DNA of 38,828 nt from Pseudomonas sp. NFACC02 (GTDB lineage Bacteria > Pseudomonadota > Gammaproteobacteria > Pseudomonadales > Pseudomonadaceae): positions 1-38,828 of the forward strand of contig NZ_FOEO01000050.1 in the NCBI RefSeq assembly GCF_900110765.1, read 5' to 3'. The translations under genes were made by a program, and so were the position numbers. This document shows, piece after piece, positions 24,392 through 32,098 of this stretch. The notes under the pieces were generated by a model. That model had not been told where the DNA came from, made no database searches, and saw nothing but the letters and a program-made list of their open reading frames with translations. The stretch's first letter is position 1; each line of letters opens with the position of its first letter.

Positions 24392-25065
24392 GTGAAGACC
24401 ATTACGACGACGAACAGGAAGGCTCTGGCGGCGGAACAGGCTCCAGGCATCCGATGGCGGCCCGTTTTCGCGGCTACCTGCCCGTCGTTGTCGATGTAGA
24501 AACCGGCGGTTTCAACTCGGCCACCGACGCACTGCTGGAAATTGCCGCGACCACCATTGGCATGGACGACAAAGGCTTTGTGTTTCCCGAGCACACCTAT
24601 TTCTTCCGCGTCGAGCCGTTCGAAGGCGCCAACATCGAAGCCGCAGCCCTGGAGTTCACCGGCATCAAGCTCGATCACCCATTGCGCATGGCCGTGAGCG
24701 AAGAAACCGCGCTGACCGATATTTTCCGTGGCGTACGCAAGGCGCTGAAGGCCAATGGCTGCAAGCGGGCGATCCTGGTTGGCCACAACGCCAGTTTCGA
24801 CCTGGGCTTCCTTAACGCTGCGGTCGCGCGGCTGGACATGAAGCGCAACCCCTTCCACCCGTTTTCCAGCTTCGATACGGCGACACTCGCCGGGCTTGCT
24901 TACGGACAGACTGTCCTCGCAAAGGCCTGTCAGTCCGCTGACATCGACTTCGACGGTCGCGAGGCCCATTCGGCTCGTTACGACACTGAGAAAACCGCCG
25001 AGCTGTTCTGCGGCATCGTCAACCGCTGGAAGGAAATGGGCGGCTGGCACGACTTCGACGATTGA
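24388..25065 (+). CDS. rnt: Ribonuclease T
   Basis: A 225-residue DEDDh 3'-5' exoribonuclease that trims the CCA end of tRNA and matures other stable RNAs. The catalytic residues are D36 and E38 in DVETGG, D138 in HNASFDLGF, and H194 and D199 in HSARYDTEK. It starts with GTG, with GGAGG seven bases upstream, overlapping the pyrC stop by four bases. The first 25 residues are acidic and Gly-rich, longer than in E. coli. A strong terminator follows. Confidence 0.97.
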   Translation: MSEDHYDDEQEGSGGGTGSRHPMAARFRGYLPVVVDVETGGFNSATDALLEIAATTIGMDDKGFVFPEHTYFFRVEPFEGANIEAAALEFTGIKLDHPLRMAVSEETALTDIFRGVRKALKANGCKRAILVGHNASFDLGFLNAAVARLDMKRNPFHPFSSFDTATLAGLAYGQTVLAKACQSADIDFDGREAHSARYDTEKTAELFCGIVNRWKEMGGWHDFDD

Positions 25066-25080
25066 AGTTCACGCACTGTC

Positions 25081-25109
25081 AAAACCGGCCAATCGGCCGG
25101 TTTTTTTTT
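25081..25109 (+). terminator. Rho-independent terminator of pyrC-rnt
   Basis: ACCGGCC (25084-25090) pairs with GGCCGGT (25095-25101), followed by a nine-T tract. It ends the pyrC-rnt unit. Confidence 0.97.
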
Positions 25110-25173
25110 ACGCCCGACAGAGGCTGGACGCCAACCACTCATCGGCCGTAGTCCCGAAGCACATGAAGTAGTT

Positions 25174-25202
25174 TTGACAAGCATTCTCATTAACATTAGT
25201 AT
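25174..25202 (+). promoter_or_regulatory. bfd promoter with overlapping Fur-type box
   Basis: A perfect -35 TTGACA (25174-25179), a 17-base spacer and a -10 TAGTAT (25197-25202) lie 40 bases before bfd. The 19 bases at 25176-25194, read on the minus strand, match 14 of 19 positions of the Fur consensus GATAATGATAATCATTATC. The box covers the -35 and most of the spacer, the position expected for iron-dependent repression. Confidence 0.75.
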
Positions 25203-25242
25203 CCGGGGCATTGAGCCAATCACTCAGCGACGGTCTTCTTAT

Positions 25243-25461
25243 ATGTATGTCTGCCTCTGCCAAGGTGTTACCGACGGACAAATCCGCGAAGCAATCATGG
25301 AGGGATGCTGCAGCTATCGTGAGGTGCGCGAGACCTTGGGTGTCGCCAGCAAATGCGGGAAATGTGCCTGCTTGGCGAAGGAAGTGGTGCGTGAAACCCT
25401 GACCGAGCTGCAAACGACACAGGCCGCGCTTGCCTATCCCGCAGAATTTTCTGCCGCCTGA
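25243..25461 (+). CDS. bfd: Bacterioferritin-associated ferredoxin
   Basis: A 72-residue 2Fe-2S protein that donates electrons to bacterioferritin so that stored iron can be released. The cluster ligands are C4, C6, C38 and C41 (MYVCLC and KCGKC). I start it at the ATG at 25243, which puts the first cysteines at their normal place; the frame continues upstream without conservation and through the promoter. The ribosome site is weak. The overlapping Fur-type box suggests expression under iron starvation, opposite in sense to iron storage. It precedes bfr. Confidence 0.96.
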   Translation: MYVCLCQGVTDGQIREAIMEGCCSYREVRETLGVASKCGKCACLAKEVVRETLTELQTTQAALAYPAEFSAA

Positions 25462-25478
25462 TTCAACAGATTTCAAAG

Positions 25479-25503
25479 AACCGGACCCTGTGTCCGGTTT
25501 TTT
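25479..25503 (+). terminator. Rho-independent terminator of bfd
   Basis: AACCGGAC (25479-25486) pairs with GTCCGGTT (25492-25499), followed by TTTT. It separates bfd from bfr, so the two are probably transcribed apart. Confidence 0.93.
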
Positions 25504-25661
25504 ATGCCTGTAATTCAAACGGTTAGCGAAAAGATGCGGAACACAAACATTCTTATTTCTATTTATTTTCATTTATTATTCAACAACTTAGGTTTGACAG
25601 GTGTTTATGGGAGGCTCAAACTTGCGCTTTATAGATAAACATCTTCGACAGGACCTCGATC

Positions 25662-26138
25662 ATGAAAGGCGACATCACCGTCATCCAGCATCTCAACAAG
25701 ATCCTCGGAAACGAGCTGGTCGCGATCAACCAGTATTTCCTGCATGCCCGCATGTATGAGGATTGGGGTCTGAATAAACTGGGCAAGCACGAATACAAAG
25801 AATCCATTGATGAGATGAAGCACGCTGACAAGCTCATCAAGCGTATCCTCTTCCTGGAAGGCCTGCCGAACCTGCAGGATCTGGGCAAGATCCTGATCGG
25901 CGAGCACACCAAGGAAATGCTGGAGTGCGACCTGAAGATCGAGCGCAAAGGTCACGCAGACCTGAAAGCGGCGATTGCGCATTGCGAGACCGTCGGTGAC
26001 TTCGGTAGCCGTGAGATGCTCGAAGACATCCTTGAGTCGGAAGAAGAACACATTGACTGGCTGGAGACGCAACTGGGTCTGATCGACAAAGTCGGCATCG
26101 AGAATTACCTGCAATCGCAGATGGGCGAAGAAGACTGA
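25662..26138 (+). CDS. bfr: Bacterioferritin, heme-binding type
   Basis: A 158-residue subunit of the 24-mer iron-storage shell. All ferroxidase ligands are present: E18, E51, H54, E94, E127 and H130. The heme ligand M52 is also present in DEMKHAD, so this is the heme-binding subunit, as in BfrB of P. aeruginosa. It partners with Bfd encoded just upstream. A weak AGGA lies before the ATG. TTGACA at 25594-25599 may be part of its promoter but lacks a good -10. A terminator follows that is shared in sequence with that of grxD. Confidence 0.97.
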   Translation: MKGDITVIQHLNKILGNELVAINQYFLHARMYEDWGLNKLGKHEYKESIDEMKHADKLIKRILFLEGLPNLQDLGKILIGEHTKEMLECDLKIERKGHADLKAAIAHCETVGDFGSREMLEDILESEEEHIDWLETQLGLIDKVGIENYLQSQMGEED

Positions 26139-26158
26139 TTTCGGGTTTTGCCCCAAAC

Positions 26159-26196
26159 AAAAGCCCCGCCTGGTGTTGAGTCAGGTGGGGCTTTTT
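26159..26196 (+). terminator. Terminator of bfr, first copy of a mirrored pair
   Basis: The stem GCCCCGCCTG/CAGGTGGGGC with one G-U pair and a nine-base loop (26163-26191) is followed by TTTTT. The whole 38 bases recur exactly, in inverted orientation, at 26431-26468. Confidence 0.96.
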
Positions 26197-26282
26197 ATTG
26201 GGGTTGGGGTTGGGTGTGTATCCGTTTCTGCGGTAACGGCTACTCAGGGTTCCGCTCTTACAGCTTATAGAGGATCACTTAC

Positions 26283-26390
26283 GATCGTTCCAACGCTCCG
26301 CGTGGGAATGCCTGCCAAGACGCTCCGCGTCCACGTTGACGCAGAGCGTCAATCACGGCGTTACCACGCGGAGCGTGGGAACGATCAAAA
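26283..26390. repeat. Nested palindromic repeat between the two terminators
   Basis: GATCGTTCCAACGCTCCGCG (start of the 26-base arm 26283-26308) is mirrored with two mismatches by 26365-26390. Inside it, GACGCTCCGCGTC and GACGCAGAGCGTC are further short palindromes. Part of the right arm is identical to 328-347. This is probably a dispersed non-coding Pseudomonas palindrome. Confidence 0.85.
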
Positions 26391-26430
26391 GCGGACGCTC
26401 ACTCAATCATCCGTGCCAACAAAAAACCAA

Positions 26431-26468
26431 AAAAAGCCCCACCTGACTCAACACCAGGCGGGGCTTTT
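26431..26468 (-). terminator. Terminator of grxD, inverted copy of the bfr terminator
   Basis: On the minus strand this reads AAAAGCCCCGCC and on to a seven-T tract, 17 bases after the grxD stop. It is a perfect inverted duplicate, loop included, of 26159-26196. Confidence 0.96.
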
Positions 26469-26484
26469 CGAATACCAGACTGAA

Positions 26485-26814
26485 TCAAGCAGTAGTATTC
26501 CTCTCAACCGCTTCCTTGACCAGCTTCTGCAACTCACCATTGGCGTGCATCTCAACGATGATATCGCTACCGCCCACCAGTTCACCGTCTACCCACAACT
26601 GTGGGAAGGTCGGCCAGTTGGCATACTTCGGCAGGTTGGCGCGGATTTCAGGGTTCTGCAGGATATCGACGTACGCGAACTTTTCGCCACACGCCATCAA
26701 TGCCTGAGACGCCTTGGCCGAGAAGCCGCATTGCGGGGCATTCGGAGCGCCTTTCATGTAAAGCAGAACGGTGTTTTTGGCAATCTGGTCTTTGATCGTT
26801 TCGATGATATCCAT
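26485..26814 (-). CDS. grxD: Monothiol glutaredoxin (Grx4/GrxD type)
   Basis: A 109-residue CGFS-type glutaredoxin that carries 2Fe-2S clusters as a glutathione-ligated dimer. The active site is QCGFSAKA with C29. The family segments WPTFPQLWVDGELVGGSDII (glutathione binding, about 67-86) are complete. The start at 26814 gives the standard length; the longer frame to 26934 is not conserved. Cluster delivery fits the surrounding iron genes bfd and bfr, with which it converges. Confidence 0.97.
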   Translation of the reverse strand: MDIIETIKDQIAKNTVLLYMKGAPNAPQCGFSAKASQALMACGEKFAYVDILQNPEIRANLPKYANWPTFPQLWVDGELVGGSDIIVEMHANGELQKLVKEAVERNTTA

Positions 26815-26930
26815 GGAGCACCTCGGCTTAACTTTACGACGGTATGAGTCGACACGGTGGCGCATTGTAACGGAATCCCTAGCGTAACGCTCGGTCTTGG
26901 CTTTCATCGACCCGACAAATATGATGAGCG

Positions 26931-29039
26931 TCATGCCGCCGCGACAGTCACCGGTACCCCGTTAAGCGCCGCATTGCCGGACACCGCGTCCATCTGCCGT
27001 TCGTCGGTCAGGTCGTTGGCGCTCTCCCCCGGTTGATCATGGGCGATGTCCATTTTCACGCCCGGACGTCTATGCCCCCAACCATGCGGCAGGCTCACGA
27101 CACCCGGCATCATATCGGTGCTGCCCATCACCTCCACTTCAATCATCCCCACCCGCGAACTCACGCGAACTCTTTGTCCGTCGCTCAAACCTCGGCTGGT
27201 CAGGTCTTGCGGGTTCATCAGTAACTGATGCCGCGGCTTGCCTTTGACCAGACGGTGATAGTTATGCATCCAGGAGTTGTTGCTGCGCACATGGCGCCGT
27301 CCAATCAACAACAACTCCCCACTTTGCGGCACGGGCAGCGTGGCGAAGCGAACGAGGTCGGCAAGGATCACCTCCGGTGCCGCCTGGATCCGCTGGTTCG
27401 CGGTCCGTAGCCGGGCTGCCAGGTTAGGTTTCAGCGCGCCAAGGTCCAGGCCGTGGGGATGATCGTAGAGCGTTTCCAACGACAACTTGAAGTCCGATGC
27501 ATCTCCGTAGAGTCCTGCACGCAAACCGCGATTCACCATATCTGCCGGCGGAACCGTCGGTTTCAGCGACCGCCCGGTTTTCGCGGCGAAGGCCTTGGCC
27601 AGTCCAACGAAAATCTCCCAGTCGTGCAGCGCGCCCTCGGGTTTGGCGAGAATGGCGCGGTTGAAACGCGTGACGTTACGCACCGCAAACAGGTTGAACG
27701 TGGTGTCGTAATGATCGTTCTCCAGCGCGGACGTCGAGGGCAGGATCAGGTCGGCATGGCGCGTCGTTTCATTGATGTAGAGATCGACACTCACCATGAA
27801 CTCCAGCCCCTCTAGCGCCTGATCGAGCCGACGACCGTTGGGCGTCGACAACACCGGGTTACCGGCCACCGTAATCAACCCCCTCACCTGCCCTTCGCCC
27901 TCGGTCAACATCTCTTCCGCCAGGGCCGAGACCGGCAGTTCACCGCCGTACTCCGGCAATCCGGATACGCGACTCTGCCACCGGTTGAACCCGCCACCGG
28001 AGGTGGAGGCGACCAGATCCAGAGCAGGCTCAGTACACAAGGCACCGCCCACACGGTCGAGGTTGCCCGTGACCAGGTTGATCAGTTGCACCAGCCAATG
28101 ACAAACCGTACCGAACGCCTGAGTGGAAATCCCCATGCGCCCATAACAGACCGCACGATTGGCGCCGGCAAAGTCCCTGGCCAGCTGTCGGATCTGCTCG
28201 GCCGGGATTCCGCAACGAAGGCTCATGGCGTCGGCATCCATATGTGCAACCGCAGAGCGCACATCTTCCAGGCCATCCACCAACAAGTGGCTCTCCCGCG
28301 TCAGGCCTTCGGCAAACAACGTGTGCAGCAGCCCAAACAACAGCGCCGCATCGCCGCCGGGGCGGATGAACATATGTTGGTCGGCGATGGCGGCAGTCTC
28401 GCTACGACGTGGATCGACCACCACCACCTTGCCCCCGCGCGCCTGAATGGCTTTCAGGCGTTTCTCGACATCAGGCACGGTCATGATGCTGCCATTGGAC
28501 GCGAGCGGATTGCCGCCAAGGATCAGCATGAAGTCGGTGTGGTCGATGTCGGCGATGGGCAGCAGCAAGCCGTGGCCGTACATGAGGTAGCTGGTCAGGT
28601 GATGCGGCAATTGGTCGACCGACGTCGCTGAAAATCGATTGCGGGTCTTGAGCAAACCGAGGAAGTAGTTGCTGTGGGTCATCAGCCCATAGTTATGCAC
28701 GCTGGGATTACCTTGATACACCGCAACGGCGTTCTGGCCGTGGCGCTGCTGAATGTCATGGAGACGTTCGGCGACCAGTGCGAAAGCCGCTTCCCACTCA
28801 ATGGGCTGCCAATGATCGCCAATACGGCGCATGGGCTGACGCAGACGATCGGGATCGTTCTGGATGTCTTGCAGCGCCACCGCTTTGGGACAGATATGCC
28901 CCCGACTGAAGGTGTCTAGCGCATCGCCCTTGATCGAACTGATACGCACCGACGCGTCGTCGTCGCGTGTGGTTTCGATGGTCAGGCCGCAGATGGCCTC
29001 ACACAGGTGACAGGCACGGTGGTGGAGAGTCTTGGTCAT
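26931..29039 (-). CDS. Molybdopterin-dependent oxidoreductase (formate dehydrogenase/nitrate reductase-like)
   Basis: A protein of about 702 residues of the bis-MGD oxidoreductase superfamily. The N-terminal 4Fe-4S motif is C10-x2-C13-x3-C17 with C50 in GHICPKA. Cofactor-binding segments include GGNPLASNGS and VVVDPRRSETA, and the C-terminal dinucleotide-binding domain has SLPHGWGHRRPG near its end. There is no Tat signal, so it is cytoplasmic. No electron-transfer subunit lies beside it and its substrate is unknown. Two ATGs are possible, 29051 and 29039; I prefer 29039 (MTKTLHHRACHLCE). It sits where P. aeruginosa has the oxidoreductase gene PA3534 next to grxD. Confidence 0.92.
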   Translation of the reverse strand: MTKTLHHRACHLCEAICGLTIETTRDDDASVRISSIKGDALDTFSRGHICPKAVALQDIQNDPDRLRQPMRRIGDHWQPIEWEAAFALVAERLHDIQQRHGQNAVAVYQGNPSVHNYGLMTHSNYFLGLLKTRNRFSATSVDQLPHHLTSYLMYGHGLLLPIADIDHTDFMLILGGNPLASNGSIMTVPDVEKRLKAIQARGGKVVVVDPRRSETAAIADQHMFIRPGGDAALLFGLLHTLFAEGLTRESHLLVDGLEDVRSAVAHMDADAMSLRCGIPAEQIRQLARDFAGANRAVCYGRMGISTQAFGTVCHWLVQLINLVTGNLDRVGGALCTEPALDLVASTSGGGFNRWQSRVSGLPEYGGELPVSALAEEMLTEGEGQVRGLITVAGNPVLSTPNGRRLDQALEGLEFMVSVDLYINETTRHADLILPSTSALENDHYDTTFNLFAVRNVTRFNRAILAKPEGALHDWEIFVGLAKAFAAKTGRSLKPTVPPADMVNRGLRAGLYGDASDFKLSLETLYDHPHGLDLGALKPNLAARLRTANQRIQAAPEVILADLVRFATLPVPQSGELLLIGRRHVRSNNSWMHNYHRLVKGKPRHQLLMNPQDLTSRGLSDGQRVRVSSRVGMIEVEVMGSTDMMPGVVSLPHGWGHRRPGVKMDIAHDQPGESANDLTDERQMDAVSGNAALNGVPVTVAAA

Positions 29040-29200
29040 CGCCAGTCTCATATTTTTGTATGGCGATCAGCCTGATCGCGGAAACAAAACTATGGAGCCT
29101 GGCACGGCACTTCGCCAGAAACGTCAGCGCCGTGAATCGGACAGCATCAGGCGAGCCGATAGCTCACCTGAGCGAAAAGAGGGGCACACCCGCAAGGGAC

Positions 29201-29503
29201 TCAGGAAGCGGAACCGCCAATAGGCGTGACCACCTTGCGCTGCATCTGAATCTCGTGAACGGTTTCGACCTGCTCCTGTGACACCTGCACACCGGTGAGC
29301 TCGCCGATCAAACGCCAGTGGTCATCCAGGCCAGCACTGATGGTCGCCATACGGTCGATCATCCGACGCCCTGCTGAACGCGTCACCTCGTCTTCACTGC
29401 GCATCAGCTCGAACGACATGGATGTCATGGAAGCAGTGAGGTGCGTAAGAGTGCGAGCCGTGAGCCCGAGCAGTTCCGTCAGTTGTTTCTCTTTTGAATC
29501 CAT
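29201..29503 (-). CDS. Conserved-looking 100-aa cytoplasmic protein of unknown function
   Basis: I do not recognise the family. The product is mostly helical, amphipathic and Met/Thr/Arg-rich (HLTASMTSMSFELMRSEDEV), without a signal or membrane helix. The ATG at 29503 is preceded by an AGGGG/GGGGA-rich ribosome site. A longer frame up to 29713 crosses the likely leader and is not needed. It is read in the same direction as the molybdopterin gene, 161 bases upstream of it, and could be co-transcribed or independent. Confidence 0.7.
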   Translation of the reverse strand: MDSKEKQLTELLGLTARTLTHLTASMTSMSFELMRSEDEVTRSAGRRMIDRMATISAGLDDHWRLIGELTGVQVSQEQVETVHEIQMQRKVVTPIGGSAS

Positions 29504-29810
29504 TCCCCACCCCTTTTGGAGGACATAAGCGGCCTTTATAACCCACGCCAGTGGATTAGGAAACGTCCGGGTTTCCGCGGCGTGAAGCATGTCGCATAAG
29601 GCTCCACGGCCATTTGAAACTGTTACAGAAACGGCAGTAATGACCGCCGCGCAACACGACGGTGTAAACCGCCGGCTATCCTGACAGAAAAAGATGGCGA
29701 AGTGCCTCTGCACATCAGCAAATGTAGCACTTCGTTACATGAAAAGCGCACTCAGGGCGCCGCTTTCAGGCGACCGAACGTCTGAGGAGCAGTTTCCCGC
29801 CTCCAGGCCC

Positions 29811-29838
29811 TTGGCACGAGGCGACATTTTCTTATACC
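29811..29838 (+). promoter_or_regulatory. argF promoter with overlapping ArgR-type half-site
   Basis: TTGGCA (29811-29816), a 16-base spacer and TATACC (29833-29838) form a plausible sigma-70 promoter about 110 bases before argF. On the minus strand 29826-29811 reads TGTCGC-N8-AA, an exact match to the ArgR half-site pattern, covering the -35 and spacer. I see no second half-site at the expected spacing. The rest of the 449-base gap 29504-29952 shows no gene. Confidence 0.55.
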
Positions 29839-29952
29839 CTCGCGCCTTCCCTATTCGTCGCCCCGTGCGGCTTTCGCCGCAGGTCTCGCCCGTTTTCCCG
29901 ATAAAACCCGGCTTTGAGGATCTGCGGTCTGTTGCAGACAAGGTAGTTAATG

Positions 29953-30873
29953 ATGAGCGCAAGGCACTTTCTCTCGATGATGGATTACACGCCAGATGAG
30001 CTCGTCGGCCTGATTCGTCGCGGCATTGAGCTGAAGGACCTGCGAAATCGAGGCGTGCTCTTCGAGCCGCTCAGAGGCCGTGTGCTGGCGATGATCTTCG
30101 AGAAATCTTCGACTCGGACCCGTGTTTCGTTCGAAGCTGGCATGATTCAACTGGGCGGTCAGGCAATTTTTCTGTCGCCTCGTGACACCCAGTTGGGTCG
30201 AGGAGAGCCGATTGCCGATGGTGCACGCGTGATGTCGCGCATGGTCGATGCGGTCATGATCCGTACCTTCGCGCACAGCAATCTCACGGAGTTCGCCGCC
30301 AATTCCCGCGTGCCTGTCATCAACGGCCTGTCGGACGACCTGCACCCCTGCCAACTGCTCGCGGACATGCAAACCTTTCTGGAGCACCGCGGCTCGATCA
30401 AAGGCAAGACTGTTGCCTGGATCGGTGACGGCAACAACATGTGCAACAGTTATATAGAAGCGGCCATCCAGTTTGACTTCAAGCTACGTGTCGCCTGCCC
30501 TGAAGGTTATGAACCCAACGCGCAGTTCATGGCGCTGGCCGGAGATCGCGTTACGCTGACCCGAGACCCGCGTGAAGCGGTCAAAGGCGCGCACCTGATC
30601 AGTACGGACGTCTGGACCTCCATGGGTCAGGAAGAAGAAACCGCCAAACGGATCGCCCTCTTCAAACCGTTCCAGGTTACCCGCGCCTTGCTGGACATGG
30701 CCGCCGAGGACGTCCTGTTCATGCACTGTCTGCCGGCCCACCGCGGTGAGGAAATCAGTGAGGACCTGCTCGATGACGTGCGTTCCGTCGCGTGGGATCA
30801 GGCTGAAAACCGCCTGCATGCGCAGAAGGCGCTGCTGGAGTTTCTCGTCGCCCCCGCCTATCAACCGGCGTGA
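29953..30873 (+). CDS. argF: Ornithine carbamoyltransferase (anabolic)
   Basis: A 306-residue transcarbamylase making citrulline from ornithine and carbamoyl phosphate. Carbamoyl-phosphate binding is by SSTRTR (52-57) and HPCQ (131-134); ornithine is bound by the C-terminal domain, and HCLP (258-261) is the catalytic cysteine loop. AAGG nine bases upstream supports the second ATG of the ATGATG pair. Its length and placement match the anabolic ArgF of Pseudomonas rather than the catabolic ArcB. The phaseolotoxin-resistant enzyme of P. syringae is a different gene. The stop overlaps the following ABC gene by four bases. Confidence 0.96.
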   Translation: MSARHFLSMMDYTPDELVGLIRRGIELKDLRNRGVLFEPLRGRVLAMIFEKSSTRTRVSFEAGMIQLGGQAIFLSPRDTQLGRGEPIADGARVMSRMVDAVMIRTFAHSNLTEFAANSRVPVINGLSDDLHPCQLLADMQTFLEHRGSIKGKTVAWIGDGNNMCNSYIEAAIQFDFKLRVACPEGYEPNAQFMALAGDRVTLTRDPREAVKGAHLISTDVWTSMGQEEETAKRIALFKPFQVTRALLDMAAEDVLFMHCLPAHRGEEISEDLLDDVRSVAWDQAENRLHAQKALLEFLVAPAYQPA

Positions 30874-31949
30874 GTGATTCAATGCTGCTGAAACTGAGCA
30901 ACCTCGCCTGTGGCTACCAAGATCAGCGGGTGGTGCAGAACCTGAATCTGCACCTCAACGCGGGCGACATCGGTTGCCTGCTGGGCGCCTCGGGCTGTGG
31001 CAAAACCACGACACTGCGTGCCATTGCCGGCTTCGAACCGGTGCATGAGGGCGAGATCGTGCTGGCCGGGGACCTCATCTCGAAGGCCGGGTTTACCCTT
31101 GCTCCGGAAAAACGCCGGATTGGCATGGTGTTTCAGGATTATGCGCTGTTCCCCCACCTGACCGTTGCCGACAACATCGCGTTTGGCATTCGCAATCACC
31201 CGAGACTGAACCACGTTGTCAGCGAAATGCTGGAATTGGTCAATCTGGGATCGCTGGGTGACCGTCACCCTCACGAGCTTTCCGGGGGACAACAGCAACG
31301 CGTCGCCCTGGCCCGCGCCCTGGCGCCTGAGCCGCAGTTGCTACTACTCGACGAGCCGTTCTCCAACCTCGATGGCGAGCTGCGTCGGCGCTTGAGCCAT
31401 GAGGTCCGCGACATCCTCAAAACGCGCGGCACCAGCGCAATCCTGGTCACGCATGATCAGGAAGAAGCCTTCGCGGTCAGCGATCACGTAGGGGTGTTCA
31501 AGGAGGGCCGGCTGGAGCAGTGGGACACGCCTTACAACCTCTATCACGAACCCGCTACGCCGTACGTCGCAAGCTTCGTCGGTCAGGGCTATTTCATTCG
31601 GGGTCAGTTGATCGACAGCGAGTCCGTACAGACAGAATTGGGTGTGTTGCGCGGCAACCGCGCTTACCGAGGCGTACGTGGCACGCCGACGGATGTGCTG
31701 TTGCGTCCCGACGATATCGTGCATGCCCCGGACAGCGCGTTGAAAGCCCGGGTGGCAAGCAAGACCTTTCAGGGCGCAGCCACGTTATATCGCTTGCAAC
31801 TGCCGACCGGCACGTTGCTGGAAGCCCTGTTCCCGAGCCACGCGGATTTTCGCGCCGGGGACGAAGTCGGCATTCGGGTAGCGGCCGAGCATCTGGTGTT
31901 GTTCCCGGCAGCCGGCAGTGTTCCCGTGCATCAGGATCTGACGGGCTGA
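30870..31949 (+). CDS. Orphan ABC transporter ATP-binding protein (FbpC/PotA-like)
   Basis: A 359-residue ABC ATPase of the iron/polyamine importer type. Walker A is GASGCGKT (39-46), signature LSGGQQQ (137-143), Walker B LLLLDEP (157-163), and a TOBE-like regulatory domain occupies about residues 240-350. The GTG start overlaps the argF stop (GTGA); an ATG at 30882 is the alternative. No permease or binding protein gene lies nearby, so its partners are unlinked. The same pair, argF followed by an ABC ATPase gene, occurs in P. aeruginosa (PA3537-PA3538). The substrate is unknown. Confidence 0.9.
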   Translation: MSDSMLLKLSNLACGYQDQRVVQNLNLHLNAGDIGCLLGASGCGKTTTLRAIAGFEPVHEGEIVLAGDLISKAGFTLAPEKRRIGMVFQDYALFPHLTVADNIAFGIRNHPRLNHVVSEMLELVNLGSLGDRHPHELSGGQQQRVALARALAPEPQLLLLDEPFSNLDGELRRRLSHEVRDILKTRGTSAILVTHDQEEAFAVSDHVGVFKEGRLEQWDTPYNLYHEPATPYVASFVGQGYFIRGQLIDSESVQTELGVLRGNRAYRGVRGTPTDVLLRPDDIVHAPDSALKARVASKTFQGAATLYRLQLPTGTLLEALFPSHADFRAGDEVGIRVAAEHLVLFPAAGSVPVHQDLTG

Positions 31950-31983
31950 GCGCTCCCTCCAATTGCTTGATGAGAATGCCATC

Positions 31984-32011
31984 CCTGTGGGAGTGAGCTT
32001 GCTCACGAAGA
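31984..32011. repeat. Single REP element
   Basis: CCTGTGGGAGTGAGC followed by TTGCTCACGAAG, with an internal GTGAGC/GCTCAC pairing. It lies between the convergent ABC gene and the PhzF-family gene. Confidence 0.82.
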
Positions 32012-32098
32012 GGCCGGTCCATCCGCCGCATCGTCTGGGATACGGCGCCGTGAGCGAGCGCACTGCCAGAGGTTGTGTGTCTTGGCGAGGAATGCCCG

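Noticed and set aside
26173..26847. 224-residue plus-strand frame through the bfr-grxD gap
   Set aside because: It runs across two terminators and the palindromic repeat and then antisense to grxD.
29950..30873. argF as the toxin-resistant ornithine carbamoyltransferase linked to phaseolotoxin
   Set aside because: No phaseolotoxin genes are near and the neighbours match the housekeeping argF locus.
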